From Anaerolineae bacterium (GTDB lineage: Bacteria > Chloroflexota > Anaerolineae > 4572-78 > J111): a DNA stretch of 64,000 bases. The notes under the pieces are model-generated. The model was not told where the DNA came from and made no database searches. It saw only the letters and a program-made list of their open reading frames with translations. Numbering within the stretch: position 1 is the first letter of the stretch; every line of letters starts with the position of its first letter. Below are positions 32,884-41,580 of this stretch, piece by piece. The DNA is taken from positions 141,542-205,541 of the forward strand of contig JAHDWA010000004.1 of assembly GCA_023382535.1 (NCBI GenBank). Reading direction: 5' to 3'. Both the position numbers and the translations under genes were made by a program.

Positions 32884-35800
32884 ATGAGGCGGGTTGAGTT
32901 CCAGGTATTGAGTAAGGTTCTGCTGGCCATAGGCACAGCCTTTGGATTGTTTGCCGTGGCCCTGAGTGCCTTAATGGGTGTGACCCAACCCGTTCATGCC
33001 AACACTCAACCCGTCGCTATCCATTCCCACGAAGAGTCTCTCGCGGCTGTGCCGCCCGGACAGGCAGGTACGGTGTTAATCACCAAATCGGCGACGACAG
33101 CCGCCGCCGGCGATGGGAGTATCGTGGCCGACGGGGGGTGGATCACCTATACCATCACCGTTCAAAATAATTCCGGCGCTACCCTAACCAGCACCGAGAT
33201 TGTTGATATCCTGGAACCCAATACATTTGAAGAAGGGAGTTTTCAGTCTCTGCTTGGGTTTACGGCCACATTTATTTCAGAAACAACGGTCATTACTGAT
33301 CGTGACGGTAATATACTGGCGACTGTCAAAGAAACCAAGAGTATTAGCTGGACGGTTGGCTCATTACCGACAGGCCAGGCCGTTACCCGCCAGTTTCGAG
33401 CGAGAGTCATCTGCCGGGCCAATGGGAGCAGTTTTAACAATAATGCTGTCGTCTACTACAACGGCGGGACCGGGTCTGAGCTGAGTAATCCGGTCAACAC
33501 CACGGTGCAGGTTTCCCCGCCCAGTACAGGGACTCAAGGCCAGGTCTCCAATGCGCCCACTTTTTGCTCAACGGAACCGGGGGGCGCCTATGACATGGAC
33601 TGGGGCGATTACGATCGTGACGGGGATCTCGACCTGGCTTTGGGTTATGCCGGGTTTGGGGCCAGGGTCTATCGTAACGATGGGGGACATTTCACCCAGT
33701 TGCCCCAGGTTCAGCCCGGTTTTGTTTTTGGGGTACACTGGGTGGATGCAATTAATAACAATTCGCTGGAGCTGGTAGTGGTTGGACCATTTACATGCGG
33801 GGGCGGCGGTTGTGTCGGAAATAATTCCGTCTACCGCTTGAACGGGGGCGTCTTTACTCAACCAACAACTTTTACCTCGGACGACGGTCTTTTTAGAGTT
33901 GCTGCGGCCGACTATAATGGTAATGGTACCCAGGATTTGGCAACGGCTGTTTACTGGAGTGGAGGCAGTAACACTGACTGCAAAGCTCGTTTGCATCGAG
34001 GGAATGGAGCCGGCACTTTTAACAACCATACTTCTGCCCAAACAGTTTGTCTCATGCCAAATAGTAATGGCCGATTTGTGCGCAGTGTGGCCTGGGGTGA
34101 TTACGACAATAATGGTGAGCCGGACCTGGCAACCGGTAGATCGGATGGGTTGATCCAGGTTTTTATTAATACCGGCGCCGCGCCTTTTTTGGATACGACT
34201 AACAGTATTACCGTCGCTTCGGTCGGCTCACCCGTGTACAGTCTCGCCTGGGGCGACTATGATAGGGATGGATTTCTGGACCTAGCGGCAGCGTTGGAAA
34301 CCAGCAAGCTGGTACGGATTTTTCACAATAATGGCGCGGGTGGTTTTAATACACCTCTCCCAGATATTTCCACAGGCTTGAATTTTGTGCGGGCTGTCGA
34401 ATGGATTGATTTCAATGGCGACGGCGGCCTGGAGCTGGCGGTGGGTGATACTCCTCCAAAAATTTATGACCCTAATAACCTGGCTGTACCGGTGGCAACG
34501 CTATCCATTGCCGCTGGCAGTTTCTATAGTATCCGGGGGGGGGATCATGATAACGATGGCGACCGCGATGTGGCTGTCGCTAATCTCGGCGCCAAGAGTG
34601 TGCTCTTTAACACGGCGGCCCCTTTCCTGGATACCCAATTGACCCCCGTTGACGCTTCATTGCCGGCCAGCAGCGTGGCCTGGGGTGATGCTAATGGTGA
34701 CGGCAGGTTCGACCTGCTCCTGGGCGCTACGGCTTCAGCGAACAGGCTGTACCGCAATAGTGATAGCGGCGCTTTTTCTCTGGTCGCGCCGGCTTTTCTG
34801 GTGAACGGGCGCAGTGTAGCTTTTGGCAATGTGGAGGGGGATACCGACCTGGATATTGCTTTTGGTCGTGCCGGTAAAAATCAGCTCTATTTGAACAATG
34901 CCGGTTTCAGCCAGTTCCCCACCTGGACATCTGGCCCGTCATTTGACACCTACAGCCTCGTTTTTGGCGATTTTGATCAGGATAACGGCGGCCAACTGGA
35001 ACTCCTTGCCGGCAATTTTAACGGCGTTAATGTGCTGTACGGTAATGCCGGCCTGCAAACAAATACTTCTGCCCCGGTCTGGCTGGCGTCCGCTCCGGCC
35101 AAGACCCGCCAGGTGGCCTGGGGTTATTATGATAGCAATCCTTTGCCCGACTTTGCCGCCGCCAACGAGGATCAGCCCATTCAAATTTATCGCAATGAGG
35201 GCGGAGATACGTTTACGATCGCTCAGAGCTTAACAACCTCTAATACCCGCAGTGTTGCCTGGGGCGATTACGATCATGACGGTGACATGGACCTGGCAGT
35301 GGGTAACTATGGCCAGCCCAACCGGCTTTATCAGAATAATGGCGGAAACCTGACTCTGGTTGCTGGTTTTACCCCCGTAGCCCGTAATACCACCAGCCTG
35401 GCCTGGGGTGATTGGGACAACGACGGCGATTTGGATTTGGCAGTCGGCAATGACGGCCAGCCTAACCAGGTTTACGCCAACCTGGACAGCACACCCGGCT
35501 CCGTTAAACTATTTCTGCTGTGGCAGTCTCAAGGCAGCCACGCCTCCCCCCATGTTGCCTGGGGCGATGCTGACGGCGATGGTGACCTGGACCTGGCCGT
35601 GGCCAGCTCTGGGCAAAGTGGTTTCTACCGCAATAATTATGTTTTACCGGCCCACCTTAATGATAGTAACTTCGCTCGGTATATGCCGCTGCCGCATAAC
35701 CCCTCCTATTTATCCATCGCCCGTCCGGGCAATCCAGACCAGGTCTGGAAGAGGAGCGTGATTACTCAGTCTAACAGTTTAACTATCCCTATTGCTTTTA

Positions 35801-36813
35801 CTCTCTTCTCTCCCGACGGTTCACGCCAAAGCGCAACCAATGTGGCCGGCGATCCAGTCAAAATTCTGAGCTACCAGTATTCGCTGAACGGCAGCGCCTG
35901 GATTACCGCTTCCGGCGTCCCTGCGCCTGGCTCTATTGTTACTCCGCAGCGCCAGGGCGTGGCGGGTACTTTCCAGTGGAGCGCCTGGAAAGATTTGGAC
36001 GCTCCCGCCGAAGCCGTCAGTGACGACGTCCGCTTCCGGATTACAATTGCCCAGATGAACAAGGCAGGGCCGGTGCAGCGGGATAGCGCCAGCGCTGCCA
36101 GCCCGCCTTTCCGGGTGAGAAATCTGGCCTGTGTCTGGCCTGAAAACCCTTCATTTACGACTCAACCCGTGTCTCCATTAGACGCCGGCGTCCCGATACA
36201 ATTTATCGGGGATATTGCTCAGGGGAGTGACGCCATCACCTTTACCTGGGATTTTGGCGATAATTCGACCAATGTTATTACCCGGGGGCAGGTGCTTCAG
36301 CATACTTACGCAACCGGCGGCGTTTATACCGTTACCTTAACCGTTACCGGAAAATCCTGCCCGGTTAGCCGCAGCGACACGATAGCTCTCCCCCTCGCGA
36401 TTGGGATAGGCAGCCTGTTAACACCCACAGCCTATTTGCCCATTATTCCAAACGCTAGCCCCCTTGGCGGAACTACCACCACGTCCAACCCTCCGCTGAG
36501 TGTTCTGAGTTTGGATCTTGCCTCCGGCTCTCCTACCCAGGTAGCCGGCTTGCTGGGCTATGAACCCGGCGACGACACGACCCGCCTGGAATGGGCTGCC
36601 AATGATCCGGCCGATGGAGTTCTCGGCTATCGTATCTACCGCTCGCCGGCCGGCTACCCCTCCTTCCAATTGGCGGCTGAAGTTCCTGCGGCGGTTACCA
36701 CTTACACTGATAATGAGGCCGCTTGTGGGCAGATGTATTTTGTAACCGCCTCCAACGGCCAGGGCGAGTCGCTCCCCAGCACGGCCAGTTATTTCAGCCC
36801 GCCATGCCCATGA
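32884..36813 (+). CDS. Secreted FG-GAP/VCBS beta-propeller protein with DUF11, PKD and FN3-like domains
   Basis: 1309 residues. Signal peptide about 1-40 (cut near PVHA). A DUF11-like domain (about 55-200), then about 14 blades of the WGDYDRDGDLDLA type with calcium-loop DxDxDG; 14 would make two seven-bladed propellers. Then an Ig-like part, a PKD domain (TFTWDFGDNSTN, YTVTLTVTG; about 1115-1165) and a C-terminal FN3-like module ending CGQMYFVTASNGQGES and FSPPCP. Integrin-alpha-like propellers usually bind proteins or glycans, so an adhesin or ligand for the neighbouring surface proteins is likely. Confidence 0.88.
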   Translation: MRRVEFQVLSKVLLAIGTAFGLFAVALSALMGVTQPVHANTQPVAIHSHEESLAAVPPGQAGTVLITKSATTAAAGDGSIVADGGWITYTITVQNNSGATLTSTEIVDILEPNTFEEGSFQSLLGFTATFISETTVITDRDGNILATVKETKSISWTVGSLPTGQAVTRQFRARVICRANGSSFNNNAVVYYNGGTGSELSNPVNTTVQVSPPSTGTQGQVSNAPTFCSTEPGGAYDMDWGDYDRDGDLDLALGYAGFGARVYRNDGGHFTQLPQVQPGFVFGVHWVDAINNNSLELVVVGPFTCGGGGCVGNNSVYRLNGGVFTQPTTFTSDDGLFRVAAADYNGNGTQDLATAVYWSGGSNTDCKARLHRGNGAGTFNNHTSAQTVCLMPNSNGRFVRSVAWGDYDNNGEPDLATGRSDGLIQVFINTGAAPFLDTTNSITVASVGSPVYSLAWGDYDRDGFLDLAAALETSKLVRIFHNNGAGGFNTPLPDISTGLNFVRAVEWIDFNGDGGLELAVGDTPPKIYDPNNLAVPVATLSIAAGSFYSIRGGDHDNDGDRDVAVANLGAKSVLFNTAAPFLDTQLTPVDASLPASSVAWGDANGDGRFDLLLGATASANRLYRNSDSGAFSLVAPAFLVNGRSVAFGNVEGDTDLDIAFGRAGKNQLYLNNAGFSQFPTWTSGPSFDTYSLVFGDFDQDNGGQLELLAGNFNGVNVLYGNAGLQTNTSAPVWLASAPAKTRQVAWGYYDSNPLPDFAAANEDQPIQIYRNEGGDTFTIAQSLTTSNTRSVAWGDYDHDGDMDLAVGNYGQPNRLYQNNGGNLTLVAGFTPVARNTTSLAWGDWDNDGDLDLAVGNDGQPNQVYANLDSTPGSVKLFLLWQSQGSHASPHVAWGDADGDGDLDLAVASSGQSGFYRNNYVLPAHLNDSNFARYMPLPHNPSYLSIARPGNPDQVWKRSVITQSNSLTIPIAFTLFSPDGSRQSATNVAGDPVKILSYQYSLNGSAWITASGVPAPGSIVTPQRQGVAGTFQWSAWKDLDAPAEAVSDDVRFRITIAQMNKAGPVQRDSASAASPPFRVRNLACVWPENPSFTTQPVSPLDAGVPIQFIGDIAQGSDAITFTWDFGDNSTNVITRGQVLQHTYATGGVYTVTLTVTGKSCPVSRSDTIALPLAIGIGSLLTPTAYLPIIPNASPLGGTTTTSNPPLSVLSLDLASGSPTQVAGLLGYEPGDDTTRLEWAANDPADGVLGYRIYRSPAGYPSFQLAAEVPAAVTTYTDNEAACGQMYFVTASNGQGESLPSTASYFSPPCP

Positions 36814-36835
36814 GCGCCACGATAGGATGTAGCTT

Positions 36836-37681
36836 ATGAATCCGGCAGTTTTGGAACAACAGTATCAATCCTTGCAGCGTGATCTGGCCTCCGGCCAAAT
36901 TGACGCCGCCGCTTTTACCGCGGCCCTGGATCGCCTGGGTTTTCACGACAGCCAGGGACGTTACTGGCAAATTGGAGCGCAAAGTGGCGCCTGGTATTAC
37001 TATGATCTACAAACCGCGATTTGGATTCAAGCCAATCCCTCCACAACCAGGCCAAGGGGGGGACGTTTATCGGCCAAGTCTATCCTGATAACCAACCTGG
37101 CTGCTGCCCTGTTGTTAGTCTGGCTGGTTTGGCCGGTAGAGGGAGCGCCTGTACCTTACCAACTTGGGGACTCGCCGCTGCCAACGCCGACCCTGGCTAC
37201 TCTGTTAGATACGACCGGAGCCAGCTCAAACAGTACCCTCTCCGGCACCCTGACCGACCTGAGCAGCGGCCGGCCTGGCGCGGGGATCGAGGTAGTCGTA
37301 GGCGAGGCGGTCGCCCGCACCGACGAGAACGGCAATTTTGCCCTATCCGGCCTGGAGGCCGGAACTTATGTGGTTTCACCCCGGCTGGAGGGTCAAGGCA
37401 CGCCGGCCCAGGGACCACTCTTTGTTAATCTGGACGGGCAAAGCCAGGCGATTGTCAACCTGGCCTACTACAGCCAGGCCCAGCCTCTGCCCACGGATAC
37501 ACCCCAGGCTGGGGTAAGCAATGTTCCGGCTCCGCTTCCAACCCCGCCTCCGGCGGCTACCCCCCCGGCGCTGCCAACCGCCGGAGGGCCAGGTATGCCT
37601 CAGCACCAACCGCTAATGCTCGTGGGGCTGGGGTTGGTGTTGATGGCGCTTGGAAGTATTCTGTTAAAAACTCCCTGGTAG
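36836..37681 (+). CDS. Membrane protein with carboxypeptidase-regulatory-like domain and C-terminal LPTAG
   Basis: 281 residues. The N-terminal 65 residues form a small domain (LGFHDSQGRYWQIGAQSG, AWYYYD) of the kind that precedes membrane segments in Chloroflexota proteins. A helix at about 83-100 (NLAAALLLVWLVWPV) follows, then a beta sandwich (SGTLTDLSSGRPGAGIEVVV, DENGNFALSGLEAGTYVVSP), a Pro linker, and ALPTAGGPGMP followed by a second hydrophobic segment. The LPTAG plus helix resembles a sortase-type signal but has a weak basic tail. No sortase gene is seen here. Confidence 0.75.
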   Translation: MNPAVLEQQYQSLQRDLASGQIDAAAFTAALDRLGFHDSQGRYWQIGAQSGAWYYYDLQTAIWIQANPSTTRPRGGRLSAKSILITNLAAALLLVWLVWPVEGAPVPYQLGDSPLPTPTLATLLDTTGASSNSTLSGTLTDLSSGRPGAGIEVVVGEAVARTDENGNFALSGLEAGTYVVSPRLEGQGTPAQGPLFVNLDGQSQAIVNLAYYSQAQPLPTDTPQAGVSNVPAPLPTPPPAATPPALPTAGGPGMPQHQPLMLVGLGLVLMALGSILLKTPW

Positions 37682-37688
37682 GCTGGGT

Positions 37689-38426
37689 GTGGAATTTACT
37701 TTCAACTTCTTTTTACTCAATTGTGGGGGAGGCAGTTCTGGCGGGTTAACCAGGGGGCTGGTCGCCATCTTTTTTTTACTGGCCCTCACCGCCTGCGCCG
37801 AGGCCGCTGCCGAAGGGCCGCCAACCCGCACCCCAACCGCCAGCCCAACGGCCACCGTCAGGCCCGCGCCGACGGTCACTCCCACTGCCACGCCGGCATC
37901 AGCCTGTCCGATCCCTGACCTGTATATGGACGAGCATCTTTCGGCCAGCGGCAGTTACACCCAAACGGAAACAGCAGCGGCCGGGCCAATGATCTGCCGG
38001 ATCGAGTCAGGATCCTGCGCCTACCATTCGTTGGTAGGCAATCTCGATCCAACCATCATCTTTAAGAATGAAGAAGCTCTGCCCTACCAGGAAGATTTCT
38101 TGATGCACCCGGATATGCTTTTGCCGCTCTACCGGCTCAACCAGTTAGTCAGGGCCGAGTGGGGGGGACAGGTTCAGTTACGGGTTACGGATGCTTACGA
38201 CTCGACGCTGGAACATGATTTGGGCCAGGCTGATGAAAGCAAACGGGTCTCGCTGCACTTTGAAGGCCGCTCGGTTGATCTGACCACCTGGCCGACCGAT
38301 ACCAATCGTTACGCCCGCTTGTGCGCCCTGGCTCACTGCGCCGGTTTCGCCTGGGTTCAAAACGAAGGCGATCACTGCCATGCTTCGATCAAAGCCGATA
38401 CCCTTTGCGCCCGGTGTGGAAACTAA
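37689..38426 (+). CDS. Hedgehog-signalling-domain-like / M15-type zinc peptidase lipoprotein
   Basis: 245 residues from GTG 37689. Lipobox LLALTAC near residue 35, Thr/Pro linker, then a domain (about 80-240) resembling the animal Hedgehog N-terminal domain: LDPTIIFKNEEA (compare NPDIIFKDEE), LRVTDAYDS (compare LRVTEGWDE), SLHFEGRSVDLTT (compare SLHYEGRAVDITT), GFAWVQNEGDHCHASIKA (compare GFDWVYYESKAHIHCSVKA). The zinc ligands His, Asp, His and the catalytic Glu appear retained, as do acidic residues at the calcium site. SxHxxGxxxD is also the M15 peptidase pattern. Probable cell-surface peptidoglycan or peptide hydrolase. The stop overlaps the next ATG. Confidence 0.85.
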   Translation: MEFTFNFFLLNCGGGSSGGLTRGLVAIFFLLALTACAEAAAEGPPTRTPTASPTATVRPAPTVTPTATPASACPIPDLYMDEHLSASGSYTQTETAAAGPMICRIESGSCAYHSLVGNLDPTIIFKNEEALPYQEDFLMHPDMLLPLYRLNQLVRAEWGGQVQLRVTDAYDSTLEHDLGQADESKRVSLHFEGRSVDLTTWPTDTNRYARLCALAHCAGFAWVQNEGDHCHASIKADTLCARCGN

Positions 38427-39409
38427 TGGGAGAAGCGAGCTTGATCAATTATATGGGTTGTTGTTTAAAGCGGGGTAAACTTCCAGGTATATTGACTATC
38501 CTGGCTTGGTCCTTGTCAGCCTGTTCCGGCGGGTGGCCGCTGGCCTCGATTGCCCCCACGCCAACCCAACCGGCCGTGGTCATAAATTTTGAGGTGACGC
38601 TGGTTTCCCTGGCCACGGCTACGCCTACCCCAACCTCTACCTCAACTGCCACCCTCATCCCGACCCCTACCTCGACTGCCACGGCGACCCAGCCCTTGTC
38701 GCTCTTACTCACCCTGACCCCCACCCCTACCGCCACCAGCACTCCACCGCCGACCTTAACGGCTACCCCTTTATCACTCCTCGTCGCTACACCGGGCGAA
38801 ACCTCAACCCCTACTCCGGCAGCGGCGGCTACCCCGCTGGCCATCTCACCCGTCCAGGGGACGATCACGCTGCTGGCTCCGGACAGTGACGTGTCTATTC
38901 CTTCTAATATTGACCAGCTCGAATTCAAGTGGCGCTGGCAGGGGGATCTCAATGTCCAGAGGTGCCAGCCGGTTCCCGGTTATGGCTTTGAGGTCCGTAT
39001 CTGGCCGGCCCGGGATGGTTTTGGCCCGCTGGGCGCGATGGATGCAGCCAAGAACCAGCAGGATGGCAACTTTGCCTGTAACGCTGAAACCGGGACTTAT
39101 ACCTATCTGGTCACTTACCTGAAAAGCAAACCGGGGGTCAAAGCGATGGGAGCGGGTAAATTTTTATGGGACGTGGCCTTTGTCCAGCTCAATCCTTACC
39201 AACCGGTGCTGACCACCCTGCCGCGCCTGTTTGAGATCAATTTTGATTACAAGGGTTCGATTGATCCTTTTGGCGCTCCGTTAAGGTGCACCGATTTTAA
39301 CTCCTGGGCTGAAGCTCAAGCCGTTTTTCTGGCCGCCGGCGGCCCATCCAAGGACCCGCACAAGTTAGACCCCGATGGGAATGGCCTCGCCTGTGAAGAG
39401 TTGAAGTAG
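38426..39409 (+). CDS. Lipoprotein with Thr/Pro linker and Excalibur calcium-binding domain
   Basis: 327 residues from ATG 38426, chosen because it overlaps the preceding stop (TAATG); the frame extends upstream but runs through the Hedgehog-like gene. Lipobox AWSLSAC, a roughly 100-residue Thr/Pro/Ala linker, a beta domain (about 150-280; LEFKWRWQGDLN, YGFEVRIWPARDG) and a C-terminal Excalibur motif (CTDFNSWAEAQAVF, LDPDGNGLACEEL). Excalibur domains bind calcium at the cell surface. It ends 9 bases before the stop of the convergent methyltransferase gene, with no terminator visible between. Confidence 0.85.
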   Translation: MGEASLINYMGCCLKRGKLPGILTILAWSLSACSGGWPLASIAPTPTQPAVVINFEVTLVSLATATPTPTSTSTATLIPTPTSTATATQPLSLLLTLTPTPTATSTPPPTLTATPLSLLVATPGETSTPTPAAAATPLAISPVQGTITLLAPDSDVSIPSNIDQLEFKWRWQGDLNVQRCQPVPGYGFEVRIWPARDGFGPLGAMDAAKNQQDGNFACNAETGTYTYLVTYLKSKPGVKAMGAGKFLWDVAFVQLNPYQPVLTTLPRLFEINFDYKGSIDPFGAPLRCTDFNSWAEAQAVFLAAGGPSKDPHKLDPDGNGLACEELK

Positions 39410-39418
39410 CAGCTTCCT

Positions 39419-41389
39419 CTAACCTCTAACCCCCAATAACGCCTTGGCTACCGTCACCGCCTGTGAGGCATCGGCAGCAAAGCCATCGGCGCCGGCATGG
39501 TCGGCGAACTCCTGGGTAATGGGCGCGCCGCCGACGATAATTTTGACCCGGTCGCGCAGACCGGCCTCGCTTATTTTCTGAATTGTCGCCGGAATATTGA
39601 CCATGGTCGTGGTCAGCAGGGCCGACATGCCGACCAATTGCGCTCCCTCGTTTATTGCCTGGATAAACTTGTCCGGCGGGGTATTAACCCCCAGGTCAAC
39701 CACCTCAAAGCCGGCCCCTTGCAGCATCATGATCACCAGGTTTTTGCCGATGTCGTGGATGTCGCTCTGAATGGTGCCAATCGCTGCCCTGGCCACCGGC
39801 TGGATGTCGGTTTGGGCCAGCAGCGGCTTGAGGATGTCCAGCCCGGCCTGCATGGCATGGGCTGCCACCAGCATCTCCGGGACAAAGCAGGAGCCGCTCT
39901 CAAACTGCCGCCCGATCTCCTGCAGGGCCGGAATCATCGCCTCGTAGAGGATAACATCAGGCGGGATAGTCTTTGCCAGCAACCGGGGCACGACCTCCTG
40001 GACCTCGCCCCGCTCCCCATCAATCACGGCATTGTAAAGGGTGTCGAGCAGTTCCTCGGCGCTGCCGTGCGCCACGGCCCCAAGTTCCGGCGCGGCCACG
40101 GCCACTTCCTGGCGCTGTGGAGCTGCTTTCCAGTCCGCCGGTGCGCTGTCTTCCTGCCGGTAGCGCAGGGCAAGCTCATACATGGCAAAAACGTTGGCCA
40201 GCGGCGTGTCGGATTGGATATGGTGGGAGCTGGCCATAATATATCCCCCCTGCCGGCCCAGTACCCGGACCCGCTCGCGCACTTCACGGCGAACATCTTC
40301 CTCTGTGCCGCGTGGTAGAGTTTTGATAATATCAATCCCGCCATGAAAACTGAGCCGGTCGCCAAATTCGGCCTTGAGCCGTTCGGGTTCCATCCCTTTG
40401 GCGTCGGGCTGAACCGGGTTAAGCAGGTCAATACCCAGCTCAATCAGTTCGGGGATGAGAGGGTAGATCGCCCCATCGCAGTGATACATGATCGGGATGT
40501 TGTAGGCGCGGCCTAACTCGACCAGTTGGGCCTGGCGCGGCCGGACGTACTCGCGCCACATTTCCTGGGAAATCATCAGCGAGTTCTGGGTGGCCACATC
40601 GTCGTAAAAGTAAAGCATATCCAGCCGGTCGCCGACCAGGGCCAGCGCCCGCCGGGTAATTTCAACCGAAATTTCGGTGAGCCGGTCCATAATGTAGAGC
40701 GGGATGGCCGGCTGGATGACCAGGTCCATCAAGAACTCCTGCAAGCCGCGCATTTGCCAGGCGGTTTCAAAAATAGAACCGATGCGGAAGCGCAGGTGGT
40801 ACTCCTGGTGAGCGTCCCACTGCCGGATAATGGCGGGCAGCGGGCTGAAATCCCACCAGTCCGGGTCCGGCCAGGGAAAGCTTTGGAGGTCTGCCACTGA
40901 AGCTGCGCTTTTCAACGGCCAACTGGCAAACTCTTCGTAAGCGCCACTGGGATTTTTGACGATGCGAATGTGCTGCCCCCACAGACTGTAAAAATCACCG
41001 CCGGGCAGACGCTGCCGCCACATGCGGTTAGGCAGGGAGCGGCTCAGGGAACTCCACCAATCCACCTGGGCCTGAGGGCGCAAGACGGAGTCGGGGGGGT
41101 TAAAGAATTGGTCATAGGAGAGGAGACGGCAGTCTACTTCAAAATGGCGCAGAATAGCTTCCCAGGCCGGGTCAAAATAGTCAGAAGGACCCACAGCCGC
41201 AGCGTCGGGTTGGAGCCGCTCGGCCAATCTGTGCCAGATTTCGGGGGTAGCCAAAAAATCAACCGGCGTTCGATCCGGTTCTTGATGGCGCAGTGCTGTT
41301 TTAACTCGTTCACGGGGGGTAAGGGATGCCGGTGCTGGCAAGGGCGCAAATCCTTTCGTGTAATGATATAAATTTATAAAATGGGGCAC
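39419..41389 (-). CDS. Uroporphyrinogen-decarboxylase-like (MtaA/MtbA) methyltransferase fused to corrinoid protein
   Basis: 656 residues from GTG 41389; a TTG at 41341 with AAGGA before it is an alternative, since the family domain starts at LTPRERVKTALRHQEPDRTP. Residues about 20-400 are the URO-D/MtaA barrel with a zinc-type YHCDG and LLNPVQP. About 430-655 is a corrinoid module: helical cap (LYNAVIDGERGEVQEVV, MLVAAHAMQAGL), then SDIHDIGKNLV with the cobalt-ligand His and a B12 Rossmann fold (GMSALLTTTM). Normally separate, the two are fused here, so methyl transfer from an unknown methylated substrate to cobalamin or a thiol acceptor is expected. Cytoplasmic. Confidence 0.93.
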   Translation of the reverse strand: MPHFINLYHYTKGFAPLPAPASLTPRERVKTALRHQEPDRTPVDFLATPEIWHRLAERLQPDAAAVGPSDYFDPAWEAILRHFEVDCRLLSYDQFFNPPDSVLRPQAQVDWWSSLSRSLPNRMWRQRLPGGDFYSLWGQHIRIVKNPSGAYEEFASWPLKSAASVADLQSFPWPDPDWWDFSPLPAIIRQWDAHQEYHLRFRIGSIFETAWQMRGLQEFLMDLVIQPAIPLYIMDRLTEISVEITRRALALVGDRLDMLYFYDDVATQNSLMISQEMWREYVRPRQAQLVELGRAYNIPIMYHCDGAIYPLIPELIELGIDLLNPVQPDAKGMEPERLKAEFGDRLSFHGGIDIIKTLPRGTEEDVRREVRERVRVLGRQGGYIMASSHHIQSDTPLANVFAMYELALRYRQEDSAPADWKAAPQRQEVAVAAPELGAVAHGSAEELLDTLYNAVIDGERGEVQEVVPRLLAKTIPPDVILYEAMIPALQEIGRQFESGSCFVPEMLVAAHAMQAGLDILKPLLAQTDIQPVARAAIGTIQSDIHDIGKNLVIMMLQGAGFEVVDLGVNTPPDKFIQAINEGAQLVGMSALLTTTMVNIPATIQKISEAGLRDRVKIIVGGAPITQEFADHAGADGFAADASQAVTVAKALLGVRG

Positions 41390-41420
41390 GGATTCGACAG
41401 ATTTTTCGGATAAAAATGAC

Positions 41421-41447
41421 TTAAATCCGTTTGATCCGTTTAATCCG
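41421..41447. repeat. Three 9-bp tandem units TT(T/A)(A/G)ATCCG
   Basis: TTAAATCCG, TTTGATCCG and TTTAATCCG follow directly, with an inverted relative (AAACGGATTAG) near 41561. It lies in the 190-base spacer upstream of the methyltransferase fusion; no promoter is convincing there. Confidence 0.6.
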
Positions 41448-41580
41448 CGTCCAATACTGAGGCTTCAATGGCTCAAAACCTTCTGATGAAGGTTATCCAC
41501 CGAGTACAAGAAGCCGCATAATTATCAGCATGATATTGGCCGATTAAGAAGAGGCAAATTGAAACGGATTAGCGCGGGCA

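Noticed and set aside
37571..37681. LPTAG plus hydrophobic tail as a true sortase signal
   Set aside because: Not called as such: the tail has only one Lys, no sortase gene is in the window, and LPTAG differs from LPxTG. Mentioned in the gene entry only.
39410..39418. Bidirectional terminator between the convergent genes
   Set aside because: The gap is only 9 bases and no hairpin is visible in or around it.
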